Origin: Propionibacteriaceae bacterium
Lineage (GTDB): Bacteria; Actinomycetota; Actinomycetes; Propionibacteriales; Propionibacteriaceae
Reading direction: 5' to 3'
Length of the DNA: 64,000 nt
Assembly: GCA_031261485.1 (NCBI GenBank)
Contig: JAISJO010000091.1
Span: 1 to 64,000, forward strand
Shown here in pieces: positions 51,207-61,515 of this stretch. The position numbers and the translations under genes are program-made. How positions within the stretch are numbered: position 1 is the first letter of the stretch; each line of letters opens with the position of its first letter. The notes under the pieces are model-generated. The model made no database searches. It was not told the origin of the DNA and saw only the letters and a list, made by a program, of their open reading frames with translations.

Positions 51207-51968
51207 TTAGGCGTACACGGACTTCGTGACGATGAAGACCAGAGCTGCGACGATAGCGCCGAGGATCGGGCCGACAACGGGAATCCAGGAGTAACCCCAG
51301 TTGTTGCCATCCTTGCCGGGGCAAGGCATAACGGCATGCCACAGACGAGGTCCGAGGTCACGAGCTGGGTTGATGGCGTATCCAGTGGGGCCACCGAGCG
51401 AAGCGCCGATGCCGACAATCAGGATGGCCACGCCGAGTGCGTTCAACCAACCGAGGTTGGAAGCGTTGCCCTGGTAACCGGAGATGAGGACCACGAAGAC
51501 GAGCACGAAGGTGCCAATTGCTTCTGTAACGAGGTTCCAACCAGTCGAACGAACTTCAGGACCTGTGGAGAACACGCCCAAGCGGACGCCATTATCCTGG
51601 TTCTCGTCGAACTGCTTCTTGTAAGCCAGCCACACCAAAGCAGCGCCGATGAAGGCGCCGATGAACTGTGCAACGATGTACCCAACGGCCTCGCCGTAGT
51701 AAGCGCCACCTGCACTAGCGGCCACTCCGCCGATGTCCTTCTGGGCGACCAGCATGCCGACTGTGACGGCCGGGTTCAGATGTCCGCCGGACTTCGCAGC
51801 GACCAAGACGCCAGAGAAAACCGCGATACCCCAGCCCCAGTTCACTGTAAGCCACCCGGCTCCCTTCGACTTGGACTTGTTGAGGCTTGCACCAGCATTC
51901 ACTCCGCAGCCCATGAGGATAAGGACGCACGTTCCCAGAGCCTCCAAGATGATATGTGTCCAATTCAT
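51207..51968 (-). CDS. glpF: Glycerol facilitator / MIP family aquaporin
   Basis: Two NPA-type motifs (HLNPAVTVGM, AINPARDLGPR). Confidence 0.95.
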   Translation of the reverse strand: MNWTHIILEALGTCVLILMGCGVNAGASLNKSKSKGAGWLTVNWGWGIAVFSGVLVAAKSGGHLNPAVTVGMLVAQKDIGGVAASAGGAYYGEAVGYIVAQFIGAFIGAALVWLAYKKQFDENQDNGVRLGVFSTGPEVRSTGWNLVTEAIGTFVLVFVVLISGYQGNASNLGWLNALGVAILIVGIGASLGGPTGYAINPARDLGPRLWHAVMPCPGKDGNNWGYSWIPVVGPILGAIVAALVFIVTKSVYA

Positions 51969-52084
51969 TGAATGTCTCTCTTTCTGGCATCCACACCGAT
52001 GCCTTTTGTCGATAGGGTCCATCTTGCCGAATCCTGAACATTCTTGCTACCGTTTGGGAGAACGTGCAAGCAAGGAGGCGAAGA

Positions 52085-53041
52085 GTGCACGACCGATACG
52101 ACGAGATGTACGAGGCGTGTGTGCGCTATTACGTACAGAGCGAAACAATGGAATCCATTGCGAGGCATTTGAAGCTGTCACGGTCTTCGGTGTCGCGGGT
52201 GCTGGCAGAGGCAAAGAAGTCTGGAATGGTGCGGATTTCCCTGGTCACTCCGAAGGGTTCCCAATCTCCGGTTGCGCGGAAGTTGGCGAATGTCTTCGGC
52301 ATCAGGGTTCATATCTCCACTGTGGGGGATTCTGCGCCCATTACCACCCGATTTGAGAGAGTGTCACGCCTTGCCGCGACCCTATTGACTGACTCGGTCA
52401 AGGACGGTGATCTGATTGGCGCTGCCTGGGGCGTGACATTGTCTAATGTCGTTCCATATTTGGAACCCAAGCCACTCCACGATGCCACCATTGTCCAGAT
52501 GAACGGAGGGACGAATGCGCTGGACACGTCGGCGAGTCACATGACCTCGATTTTGCAGGCCCTATCTCGCAACTTCGATGCGGCAGTTGTGCAATTCCCT
52601 GTGCCGGCGTTCTTCGATTACTCCGAAACAAAACAAGCAATGTGGCGTGAGCGCTCAGTGAAATCTGTCTTGGAACTTCACGACAAGTTGGATGTGTCGA
52701 TCTTTGGGATTGGTTCGATATACGGCAAAGTCCCTAGTCATGTGTATTCCGCAGGGTACTTGGACCAGGCGGAGATGATGGCGCTCAAGGAACAAGGAGT
52801 TGTGGGAGACGTGTGTACTGTCCTCTTGCGCGAGGATGGGACGTACGAGGATTTGGAAATCAACCAGAGGGCTAGTGGGTTGACACCCGCCGAGTCGAAA
52901 CGTATTCCCATACGTATTGGCGTGGTGGCCGACCCTGCGCGTGCATCGGCACTCTTGGGTGCGTTGCGAGCCGGGTCCATCACAGACTTGGTGTGCGATG
53001 ACACGACGGCTCGGGCCGTTATCGAGTTGATAGATAGGTAA
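52085..53041 (+). CDS. Sugar-binding transcriptional regulator, SorC/DeoR family
   Basis: HTH MESIARHLKLSRSSVSRVLAEAKKSG; SorC-type effector domain; GTG 52085. Confidence 0.88.
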   Translation: MHDRYDEMYEACVRYYVQSETMESIARHLKLSRSSVSRVLAEAKKSGMVRISLVTPKGSQSPVARKLANVFGIRVHISTVGDSAPITTRFERVSRLAATLLTDSVKDGDLIGAAWGVTLSNVVPYLEPKPLHDATIVQMNGGTNALDTSASHMTSILQALSRNFDAAVVQFPVPAFFDYSETKQAMWRERSVKSVLELHDKLDVSIFGIGSIYGKVPSHVYSAGYLDQAEMMALKEQGVVGDVCTVLLREDGTYEDLEINQRASGLTPAESKRIPIRIGVVADPARASALLGALRAGSITDLVCDDTTARAVIELIDR

Positions 53042-53064
53042 GGACGCTGGGCTGTTTGGGCTAA

Positions 53065-53706
53065 CTACTCGGCGAGGCCATAGAGGCGGTCGCCTGCATC
53101 GCCGAGGCCGGGGACGATGTACCCGTGTTCGTTGAGGTGGTCGTCCAGGGCGGCGAGTACCAAGGTGAAGGGCACGTCGAGGTCTTTGGTGAGGTCCTTG
53201 ATGTGCTCGATACCTTCGGGGGCGCCAATGAGGCACACAGCCGTGATGTCAGTGGCGCCACGGTCGCGCAGGAATTGCACCGCGCCACCCAGGGAACCGC
53301 CGGTGGCGAGCATGGGGTCGAGGACGTAGCATTGGCGGCCGGAGAGGTCCTTGGGGAGGCGCTCGGCGTACGTGAAAGGTTTGAGAGTTGTCTCGTCACG
53401 CACCATGCCGACAAACCCGACTTCAGCAGATGGCATGAGTCGTGTCATGCCTTCGAGCATGCCCAAACCGGCGCGCAAAATGGGTACGACAAGGGGTTTC
53501 GGTTGCGTCAGACGGACACCTATCGTTTCAGCCACTGGCGTCGAAATGGGGCAGGGTTCCACGCGCACATCGCGCGTTGCTTCATACGCAAGAAGTGTTA
53601 CCAATTCCTCAACCAACTGGCGAAAGAGCGGGGAAGGTGTGTCGAGAGAACGGAGGAGGGAGATTTTATGTGCCACGAGGGGGTGATCAATTACGCGAAG
53701 TTCCAC
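53065..53706 (-). CDS. upp: Uracil phosphoribosyltransferase
   Basis: [34 protein letters not shown] 53706 gives a normal-length 213 aa protein. Confidence 0.95.
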   Translation of the reverse strand: MELRVIDHPLVAHKISLLRSLDTPSPLFRQLVEELVTLLAYEATRDVRVEPCPISTPVAETIGVRLTQPKPLVVPILRAGLGMLEGMTRLMPSAEVGFVGMVRDETTLKPFTYAERLPKDLSGRQCYVLDPMLATGGSLGGAVQFLRDRGATDITAVCLIGAPEGIEHIKDLTKDLDVPFTLVLAALDDHLNEHGYIVPGLGDAGDRLYGLAE

Positions 53707-53863
53707 GCCACAAGCCTTGCACAACCAGGCGGCTGAGGCGAACCTGTGAGGCATCGTTGGCAGAAGTCTTGAGTGCGGTTGTGACCAAATCGTTACCAAA
53801 CGCACTTGCCCCAAGCGGGTTCGTGGGGGAGGATGGATGGGCACGCGACAACTTGGAGGCGAC

Positions 53864-54538
53864 ATGGCATGGGAGTCTGAAGAAGGCACGGTCGGCGATG
53901 CCCTCGAAGAGTTGGATGCCCCGCCGCAGACCGGCTTGGACGAGCTCGACGATGATGACGTGGACGAGTTGATCGACGACGACGTGGACGACCTGGGCGA
54001 CGACGACCTGGACGCGGAGGACGACTTGGAAGACGCGGAGGAAGAGGAAATCGACTTCTGCGTGGGGTTGTACCGCGAGGACGGCGAGCCAACAGGTGTG
54101 GCTTTGGACCCGGAACTGGCCAATGATTTCGAGGAATTGATCGCGCAGTTGCAGCGGGTGCCAGGGGATGCTGGGGCTATTGGCCTTGTTTCATTGGACT
54201 CCGAAGTACTTGTTGCCGCGCGGGTACGCGGGCCGCGGCATGTGCAAGTGTTCGTGTCGGATGCGTACCACTATGACACATGGCCGCTGGTACGCGATGC
54301 CATCGACTTCCTCGGTTTGGAACCAGGCGTGGACGATGCGCCCGAGGACGGTGCTATCGGCGACCTCAACATTTTCGCGGACCAGGGCTTGTCAGAGATG
54401 GCGCTAGAAGCAATGTGTATGGATGAGGAAGAGGTAACGAGCGAAGAACTAGCCACTCGTATTGCCAAAGCCATCCGCTTCGAAACCCCGTTCCGCAAAG
54501 CAGTCGAGGATTACTGGGACGTGGAAGACGTCGACTGA
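53864..54538 (+). CDS. tRNA adenosine deaminase-associated protein (acidic N-terminus)
   Basis: [35 protein letters not shown]...[20 protein letters not shown]. Confidence 0.8.
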   Translation: MAWESEEGTVGDALEELDAPPQTGLDELDDDDVDELIDDDVDDLGDDDLDAEDDLEDAEEEEIDFCVGLYREDGEPTGVALDPELANDFEELIAQLQRVPGDAGAIGLVSLDSEVLVAARVRGPRHVQVFVSDAYHYDTWPLVRDAIDFLGLEPGVDDAPEDGAIGDLNIFADQGLSEMALEAMCMDEEEVTSEELATRIAKAIRFETPFRKAVEDYWDVEDVD

Positions 54539-54694
54539 GCGGTCGACTGGGGCCTGAGGTAGGGCCATCGGATTGGGCGAGGATTCGCATCGTGGGATAG
54601 ACTGATCTGCGGTTTGAGTGGCTCTGCGAGCAAACCCGATTCGCAGAATGGCCCTCATATCGGGGGTGCCTCACGACACTCCCTCCTCACACCT

Positions 54695-54815
<121 letters not shown>

Positions 54816-54914
54816 AATAGGGCGCAAGCCCGAGTACCCCGACGCAGACTGAGAGTGGTGCGAGTTTATTCGCACTGCCGAAGCCAAGGAAGGGGTCGTA
54901 GGGCAAAGCCCGAA

Positions 54915-54960
54915 CACCCCGACAACGAGAATCAACGAACTCGCTCGATTGATTCGAGGC
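54915..54960. repeat. Partial internal copy of the tRNA-Pro flank repeat
   Basis: CACCCCGACAACGAGAATCAACGAACTCGCTCGATTGATTCGAGGC. Confidence 0.9.
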
Positions 54961-55105
54961 CGGAACTAATGATGACTTCTTCGAAGATCTCCAGAAGATA
55001 GTGATCCAAGAGGGAGTCTACGTTCCGGTAGAAGGTGATCAGGCTCTTGTGCTGCTGACCTAACATGAGTTGGGGCACAATTCTCAGGATTGATACGACA
55101 CAGTG

Positions 55106-55125
55106 CTAGGATAGATTCAACCTAG
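55106..55125. promoter_or_regulatory. Putative Phd operator CTAGG-N10-CCTAG
   Basis: Inverted repeat overlapping the -10 region upstream of phd. Confidence 0.45.
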
Positions 55126-55141
55126 ATAACGGAGGCAACCG

Positions 55142-55381
55142 ATGCTAGTTGATACCCAAAATCTGGTCTCACTTACTGAGGCGAATCAGAACTTTTCGCG
55201 CGTCGCGCGGCTTGTGGATGAACGCGGATCAGTTGTCATCTTACGCAACAATGTTCCGCGCTACGTTGTGCTGGATTACCGTCAGGTTGAAGCAGAACAA
55301 ACCACAGACGATGAAGTGGCTACTGCCGGACGCCACTGGATCGCCAAGCACCTAGCAGCCTTTGAAGAACTGGCACAGTGA
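55142..55381 (+). CDS. Phd/YefM-like antitoxin
   Basis: NLVSLTEANQNFSRVARLVDERGSVVILRNNVPRYVVLDY. Confidence 0.93.
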   Translation: MLVDTQNLVSLTEANQNFSRVARLVDERGSVVILRNNVPRYVVLDYRQVEAEQTTDDEVATAGRHWIAKHLAAFEELAQ

Positions 55382-55758
55382 AACACTTGAACAAGCGCCA
55401 AGTGTTGCTGCTACATGCGCAACTGTTGGCAGAGACAGGTGGCGCAGATGGCGTTCGAGATGAGGGGCTCTTGGAGTCTGCGCTTGATTCTCCGTACTCA
55501 GGTTTCGGTGGTCAGGAGTTCTACCCAAGTATCGAGTCGAAAGCAGCACGCTTAGCATTTGGATTAGTGAAGAACCATCCGTTCGTTGACGGCAACAAAC
55601 GAATCGGCCTTCTGGCGATGCTCGTCCTGCTCGACATCAATGGCGTTAGCATCGAAGTCGAAAACGCTGAACTCGTGGCACTAGGTCTGAGGCTAGCCAA
55701 AGGTGCAACGGATGCTGAAGCAGTGGAACAGTGGATCATCGACCACACGATTGGCTAG
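55378..55758 (+). CDS. Doc/Fic-like death-on-curing toxin
   Basis: Motif HPFVDGNKRIGLLAML; 4 bp overlap with the antitoxin. Confidence 0.95.
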   Translation: MKHLNKRQVLLLHAQLLAETGGADGVRDEGLLESALDSPYSGFGGQEFYPSIESKAARLAFGLVKNHPFVDGNKRIGLLAMLVLLDINGVSIEVENAELVALGLRLAKGATDAEAVEQWIIDHTIG

Positions 55759-55805
55759 AACCCTCCTGGGTTCACAAGAAGTACTCGAAACCCCCGTTGC
55801 CTGAT

Positions 55806-56537
55806 TCAGGACCATCCCCCTTGTAATGCGCACTCATCACACAGGGTCTTGTACCAGCTCCGTCGGCTCTTCATCGAACCGGTTTGCCCGCACAACTCGC
55901 AAGTAGTTGCCGATGCTTCTTCAGCAGTACGGATCAGTTCGGTGAATCTGGGCTGAAGAGCCTCGTGCCGCGTTACCCAAGAATCATAAGCAGCATCCAT
56001 TAACGCCATGTGCTCCGGTGTCTCATCATGCATTTCAAACAAGACGATCCACTCGTCGAGTGCCGCTCTATCCTCCTGATTCGGACGAGGATGCTCTACC
56101 TTCCAGTGCTCGCAACACTGGGGATCGGCCACCGATGGCAGTTCAGCGTAGTAACGCAACGTCCCGAATTTCTCCTTCACTTGGTGAACCACGTAATCCG
56201 GTGCCAAGGCTGCGAGGTCAGCATCTAGCTTGGTTATCAGCGGGTACCACCCAGCATCACAACTGAGCCACCTACCCCAGCTGTCTGGAATGCGCAGCAA
56301 TATCGCTGTGATCGACTCCCCATACTCGCCGGCATCCTCAGGAACATGCAGCGAGTCAAGAATTCGAGCAGTGTCGATCTTCACCTGCTTGAGTTGGTTG
56401 AGTCCTGCCTCAAGTGACGTTTCAGTCAATGTGCCCTCAACAATCTCATCGGCTATGGCACGAATGCCGGAACAGACGACATCCCACCTTGCCTGTTCTG
56501 TCTCCGACAGCACCGGAATATGCTTATCATCCGTCAT
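55806..56537 (-). CDS. Hypothetical island protein with KEKFGTLRYY motif and C-terminal CxxC pairs
   Basis: YVVHQVKEKFGTLRYYAEL and CELCGQTG...CDECALQGGWS. Confidence 0.7.
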   Translation of the reverse strand: MTDDKHIPVLSETEQARWDVVCSGIRAIADEIVEGTLTETSLEAGLNQLKQVKIDTARILDSLHVPEDAGEYGESITAILLRIPDSWGRWLSCDAGWYPLITKLDADLAALAPDYVVHQVKEKFGTLRYYAELPSVADPQCCEHWKVEHPRPNQEDRAALDEWIVLFEMHDETPEHMALMDAAYDSWVTRHEALQPRFTELIRTAEEASATTCELCGQTGSMKSRRSWYKTLCDECALQGGWS

Positions 56538-56744
56538 GATGTCTCCCTTCATCTGAAGTCCATGTTGTCATGCCGGTACGACATTTTTGAGGTCACCGGA
56601 TTGCCACCAAAATCACTCCCAGCTAACCCCAAGTAACCGGCCATAATCAGAACTGGTCGAGCACCTGATTTCCCTAGTCAACCCGGGAATCCTCCACCAA
56701 CAAGAGGGTTCTGGAGACAACCAGAGAGCAGCCCGATCCGCGAT

Positions 56745-56822
56745 GAGGTCGCAGGTTCAAGTCCTGTCGCCCCGACAACGAGAATCAACGAGCTCGCTCG
56801 ATTGATTCGAGGCGGAAGGGGT
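56745..56822. repeat. attR-like direct repeat: partial tRNA-Pro 3' end
   Basis: 78 bp, 3 mismatches to 54738..54815; no acceptor 5' half. Confidence 0.92.
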
Positions 56823-57002
56823 CGGAGGGCAAAGCCCAAATATCCCGACAAAATGCAAGCCACCCGAACATATTGGGCTCCGCTCGCAAGCCACCAATGC
56901 ACACGGCCACACAGCGGCGCAATGGACATACGTCTTTGGTGGTGCCCCCAGTGTACTCCCGGTGTATAGTTTGTATCAGTTCTAGTTACAAGGAGGCATT
57001 GA

Positions 57003-57800
57003 GTGACACGTTCGATTAGTCCGTCTATGGCTCCTGTGCTGGAGCGGCTGGAGCTTGACCGACCGGAGGTGGTGACAACCGCTTCCCTGGCGGCCCTGCT
57101 TGATGAGGCGCACCTGGCGACGCCGACTCGGGTGGTGGCTTCGCGGTTGCGGGAGTCTGGGTGGCTGTTGGCGACGAGCCAGCGGGGGGTGTGGGAATTC
57201 GTTCCTGCAGAGGTTGCGGGGCCGTACTCGCGGCATGACCCGGTGATGCCGTTGAAGGCATTTCTCGTTGCGCACCCCTCTGACAGCGCAGCACTGACGT
57301 TCCAGGCCGCAGCTTGGGCACACGGTTTGGCCGACCGAGTGCCTGCGCGGCTGGAGGTGGCCGTCCCGAGTGGTTTGGTGTCTCGTCGCCTGCCGAATGC
57401 GCTGGCACCATCCGTGTTCGTGCCTGCACTACCCACTGTTGGGTTGCGTGGCGTGCCGACGCTCAGGGTCGAGTCAATTCTCGCCCACATGGCTGCCAAG
57501 CCCAACCACGTGCGTTCGTGGACGAGCGCCGCCGAGTGGCTGCCGGATGTTGCTGCGGCGGCGACTTGGGACAACCTCTTTCCAGAGCTTCAGAGTCGTC
57601 CCCAGTCTGTGGCCGCGCGGGCCGGGCATCTGCTACAAGGTTGGCGTCCTGACCTAGCCGACCAGATCGAGTCGTCGTTCCCGGTATCGAGTCGGACCTG
57701 GTTTGGGCCGCGTGGCAAGATGCTCCGTCATGATGCCCGCTGGCAGGTCGCGGACACGTTGCTGCCGTTCGACCCGCGCCAGATGGGAGCCGTCTCATGA
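57003..57800 (+). CDS. AbiEi-like type IV antitoxin
   Basis: N-terminal wHTH (VVASRLRESGWLLATSQRGVWEFVPAEVAG), AbiEi-type C-terminus; GTG with AAGGAGG. Confidence 0.85.
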   Translation: MTRSISPSMAPVLERLELDRPEVVTTASLAALLDEAHLATPTRVVASRLRESGWLLATSQRGVWEFVPAEVAGPYSRHDPVMPLKAFLVAHPSDSAALTFQAAAWAHGLADRVPARLEVAVPSGLVSRRLPNALAPSVFVPALPTVGLRGVPTLRVESILAHMAAKPNHVRSWTSAAEWLPDVAAAATWDNLFPELQSRPQSVAARAGHLLQGWRPDLADQIESSFPVSSRTWFGPRGKMLRHDARWQVADTLLPFDPRQMGAVS

Positions 57801-57964
57801 GTGAGATCAGGATCAATCCAGGACATCTCGCCCGTCACACTCCTCCAGGTGCTGGGGCGCAAGGACGGGATGCTGCCATCGTGGATATCGCCCAAGACCT
57901 GCTGCTGCGATACCTGCTCGCGGAACTGCCTGGAGGGCGCATGAACGGCATCGGTCTCTACTAG
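57797..57964 (+). pseudogene. 5' fragment of an AbiEii-like nucleotidyltransferase toxin gene
   Basis: MSEIRINPGHLARHTPPGAGAQGRDAAIVDIAQDLLLRYLLAELPGGRMNGIGLY*, ATGA-coupled to AbiEi; catalytic domain missing. Confidence 0.7.
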
Positions 57965-58168
57965 CCTCGGCCTGCAGTCCGGGGCCACAAGGTGTTTCCC
58001 GCAGCGGGGAACAGGCGTTTTCAGTGGATCTCGGTTACCCAGTCGCCACTGTCAGTTCTGGTTGTACTTGGTCTATGTGCGCCAATTGCGGCTTCCATTG
58101 ACAGTTGGCTGCTCGGGGATCATGCGAGCATCTTCCTACCGCGTCCTAGGACGTACCATGATGGTTAG

Positions 58169-58961
58169 ATGACGATGATTATGACGGAGGAACTGGGGTT
58201 GGTCGTTGCCCGGCTTCGCCTGAGTGCGGCTGAGCCGACCGCAGTCGAGGCGAAGTCTGCGGTCGGGAAGCTACCGAATTCGATGCCGGAAACGTTGAGC
58301 GCGTTCGCTAACGGCTCGGGCGGGGTGGTCATTCTTGGCCTAGATGAGCGCACCCGCTTCCACCCCGCTCAGGGCTTCCAGGCGGCTCCAATGCGTGACG
58401 CTCTGGCGGGCGCGTGCGCGGATCGACTGCAGCCGCCGTTGCGTCCTATCCTGGCGAGTCGAAAGCGGCAGTCATCGAAGACGGCGACCGGCTGCTGGAC
58501 TCGGCGTCCTTCGTCGGGCCGATTCCGGCACTGATTCGTGACGCCACGTCGGCGGTCATCCGCAACGCCCGTATGGCGGGCCGGATGAACGGAGTATTCC
58601 GTCGGGAGGTGCCCGAGTATCCACTGGCTGCGGTGCGCGAGGCAATCACAAACGCGCTTATGCACCGCGACTACTCGCCGTTGGCGTGCGGCACTCAAGT
58701 GCAGGTCAACTTGTTCACTGACCGACTGGAAATCCTCAACCCAGGTGGTCTGTTCGGCGCCGTCGCCCTGGCCAAACTCGGAAGTCCAGGGCTGTCTTCG
58801 GCGCGGAACCAGCATCCCAGATCGCTGAGGCGACCCGGGTGAGTCGTCCCGCCGTGGCCAAACACCTGCGGAAGTTCTTGGATGCGGGAACAATTGTTAG
58901 GACCCAACCCGCGCGAAGCAAGCTCCAGCGGTACCGCTGGCTCGGCGACCCGGCGGAGTAG
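58169..58961 (+). pseudogene. Frameshifted AlbA_2/schlafen-like ATP-binding protein with C-terminal wHTH
   Basis: EAKSAVGKLPNSMPETLSAFANGSGGVVILG in one frame, EYPLAAVREAITNALMHRDYSP...VQVNLFTDRLEILNPGGL in another, SQIAEATRVSRPAVAKHLRKFLDAGTIVRT in a third segment. Confidence 0.75.
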
Positions 58962-59063
58962 TTTCTTCGAACCACAAGCGCCGTGCAACAATTCCCGCAA
59001 TCTGTTGCGCCAACTTGCTGCGTGGCTCTAGCCAGACAACGTGACCACTGCTAGCGTGGTTGC

Positions 59064-61499
59064 ATGACTGTTTCCATCCCACCGCTGACCAAGGTCGAAC
59101 TGGACAAGATCGACGCTTGGTGGCGCGCATGTAATTACCTCACCATCGGCCAGATTTATCTGCAGGACAACCCGTTGCTGCGTCGTCCCTTGTCAGTCGA
59201 TGATATTAAGCCTCGCCTCCTCGGGCATTGGGGCACTTCAGCGGGTCTCGGTTTCATCTATTCCCATCTCAACCGACTCATCCGCGAAACCGGGCAAGAC
59301 GCCCTGTACATCGCAGGCCCCGGCCATGGCGGCCCAGCACTTGTTGCTGCAAGCTACCTTGAGGGGTACTACACCGATTGCTTCCCCAAGGTCACCACAG
59401 ATGACGAGGGTATGAAACTGCTCTTCCGCCAATTCTCCGCGCCGGGCGGCATCCCCTCCCACGCCTCGGTGACCACCCCCGGGTCCATCCACGAGGGTGG
59501 CGAACTCGGTTACGCACTCTCCCACGCTTTCGGCGCAGCCTTCGACAATCCAGACTTGCTCGTTGTCGCGGTTGTCGGCGATGGCGAGGCTGAGACCGGC
59601 CCGCTGGAGGGCGGTTGGAAGGGTATCTCCTTCCTCAACCCGCGCCACGACGGCGCCGTCTTGCCCATCCTCCACCTGAACGGCGCCAAGATTGCTGGCC
59701 CAACGATCCTTGCGCGCAAGGACCCCGAGTTGCTCCAGGAGCTCTTCGAGGGCCACGGGTACGAGGTTCTCTGGGTCGAGGGCGACGACTTGCCCTGGAT
59801 GCACGAGCGTTTCGCCGACACCTTGGCTTACGCCTGGACTCGCATCCAAGAGATACAAGAAGCCGCCCGCGCTGGCGATTCCTGGGATGGCGACATGCCG
59901 CAATGGCCAATGATCATCCTCCGCTCCCCCAAGGGTTGGACTGGCCCGAAGCTCGTGGACGGCCAGGTTGTCGAAGGCACATGGCGCGCCCACCAGGTCC
60001 CGCTGTCCGGCGTCAAGGAGAATCCCGATCACCTCAAGATTCTCGAGGATTGGCTGCGCTCTTACCGTATCGACGAGATTTTCGCCGCAGACGGAGCACC
60101 ATCTGCCCTTGTCAAGTCCAATAACCCGTCTGGCTCTAAGCGTATGAGTGCAAGCCCCTACGCAAATGGCGGACTCCTGACCGAAGAACTGGACCTGCCT
60201 GACTTCCGCGATTACGGCGTGGAGGTCTCCCCAGAAACGAGGGCGACCACGCACCTGGAATCCACGGGTCGCTTGGGCTTGTTCATGCGCGACATTTACA
60301 AGCGTAATCCGAACAATTTCCGCTTGTTCTGCCCTGATGAGACCAACTCCAACCGTCTCGGCGCGGTGTTCGAGGTCTCCGACCGTACATTCATGGAACC
60401 GACCAATGCCATCGACGTGAAAATCGGCAAGAATGGTCGTGTCATGGAGGTACTCTCTGAGCACAACTGTCATGGTTGGCTCGATGGGTACACCCTGACG
60501 GGCCGCCACGGAATGTTCGCCACCTATGAGGCGTTCGCCATGGTGAGTGCGTCGATGACCATGCAGCAGGCCAAGTGGCTCGACGAGGCCAACCATCTGG
60601 AATGGCGGGCCAAGGTCCCGAGCACGAACATTTTGCTGAGTTCGACTTGCTGGCGCAATGACCATAATGGGTTCTCGCACCAATCGCCCATGCTCATTCA
60701 GGTCGTTCTGAACATGCGCGGCGAAGTGTCCCGTGTGTACATGCCGCCGGACGCCAACTGCCTTGTCGAAGTGGCCGACCACTGCTTCAAGTCCCGCAAT
60801 TACGTCAACCTCATCGTGCAAGACAAGCAACCTCAACCCCAGTGGCTCACCATGGATGAGGCCATCGAACATTGCACACGCGGTTACGGCATTTGGGAAT
60901 GGGCCGGCACTGACGGTCTCGGAACCAAGAAGCCCGACATTGTCCTGGCTTGCGCTGGCGATGTCGTGACAATGGAAGCTGTGGCTGCCGCTGAGATCCT
61001 CAAGACGTATCTGCCGGAACTCAAGGTTCGCGTGGTCAACGTGGTCGATCTCATGACCTTGTACCGCCCGAAGGACCACCCGCACGGCATGTCCGCCAAG
61101 GCCTTCGCCGACACCTTCACCGACGACGTGGATGTTGTCTTCGCCTTCCATGGCTACCCAGGCGGCATCCACCAGTTGGTCCATGGCCGTCCAGATGCTG
61201 ACCGTTTCCGTGCTCGCGGATTCGTTGAGCAAGGCACGACGACAACCCCGTTCGACATGGTGGTACGCAACAAGGTGGACAGGTACCACCTCGTCATGGA
61301 CGCTATCAACAATGCTGCGGTCTCACCGAAGGGCGCACATGAGTTGTACCAATGGTGCGAAGGCAAGCTCGCCAAGCACGCGGAGTACATCGTGGAGTAT
61401 CTGGAGGACATCCCCGAAGTCCGCGAATGGGTGCTCGGCGCCGACCTCGGCCCGATGACCTCGCCCAAGGCCGCGAAGAAGCCCGCCAAGAAAGCGTAA
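59064..61499 (+). CDS. xfp: Phosphoketolase (xylulose-5-P/fructose-6-P)
   Basis: GPGHGGPALVAASYLEGYYTD, GDGEAETGPLEGGWKG, NIFHGYPG-like FAFHGYPGGIHQLVHGR. Confidence 0.97.
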   Translation: MTVSIPPLTKVELDKIDAWWRACNYLTIGQIYLQDNPLLRRPLSVDDIKPRLLGHWGTSAGLGFIYSHLNRLIRETGQDALYIAGPGHGGPALVAASYLEGYYTDCFPKVTTDDEGMKLLFRQFSAPGGIPSHASVTTPGSIHEGGELGYALSHAFGAAFDNPDLLVVAVVGDGEAETGPLEGGWKGISFLNPRHDGAVLPILHLNGAKIAGPTILARKDPELLQELFEGHGYEVLWVEGDDLPWMHERFADTLAYAWTRIQEIQEAARAGDSWDGDMPQWPMIILRSPKGWTGPKLVDGQVVEGTWRAHQVPLSGVKENPDHLKILEDWLRSYRIDEIFAADGAPSALVKSNNPSGSKRMSASPYANGGLLTEELDLPDFRDYGVEVSPETRATTHLESTGRLGLFMRDIYKRNPNNFRLFCPDETNSNRLGAVFEVSDRTFMEPTNAIDVKIGKNGRVMEVLSEHNCHGWLDGYTLTGRHGMFATYEAFAMVSASMTMQQAKWLDEANHLEWRAKVPSTNILLSSTCWRNDHNGFSHQSPMLIQVVLNMRGEVSRVYMPPDANCLVEVADHCFKSRNYVNLIVQDKQPQPQWLTMDEAIEHCTRGYGIWEWAGTDGLGTKKPDIVLACAGDVVTMEAVAAAEILKTYLPELKVRVVNVVDLMTLYRPKDHPHGMSAKAFADTFTDDVDVVFAFHGYPGGIHQLVHGRPDADRFRARGFVEQGTTTTPFDMVVRNKVDRYHLVMDAINNAAVSPKGAHELYQWCEGKLAKHAEYIVEYLEDIPEVREWVLGADLGPMTSPKAAKKPAKKA

Positions 61500-61515
61500 G
61501 GGTACGCTGAAGGCC

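Noticed and set aside
53707-54123. N-terminal Ser-rich extension of Upp in the ORF track
   Set aside because: Antisense to the acidic start of the tRNA adenosine deaminase-associated gene; the GTG at 53706 gives normal Upp length.
56678-57574. 298 aa minus-strand ORF containing VGATGLEPATSS
   Set aside because: That peptide is the reverse translation of the partial tRNA-Pro (GGTTCAAGTCCTGTCGCCCCGAC); the rest is antisense to AbiEi.
59238-61289. 683 aa minus-strand ORF
   Set aside because: Fully antisense to the well-supported phosphoketolase gene; low-complexity GC-codon mirror translation without recognisable motifs.
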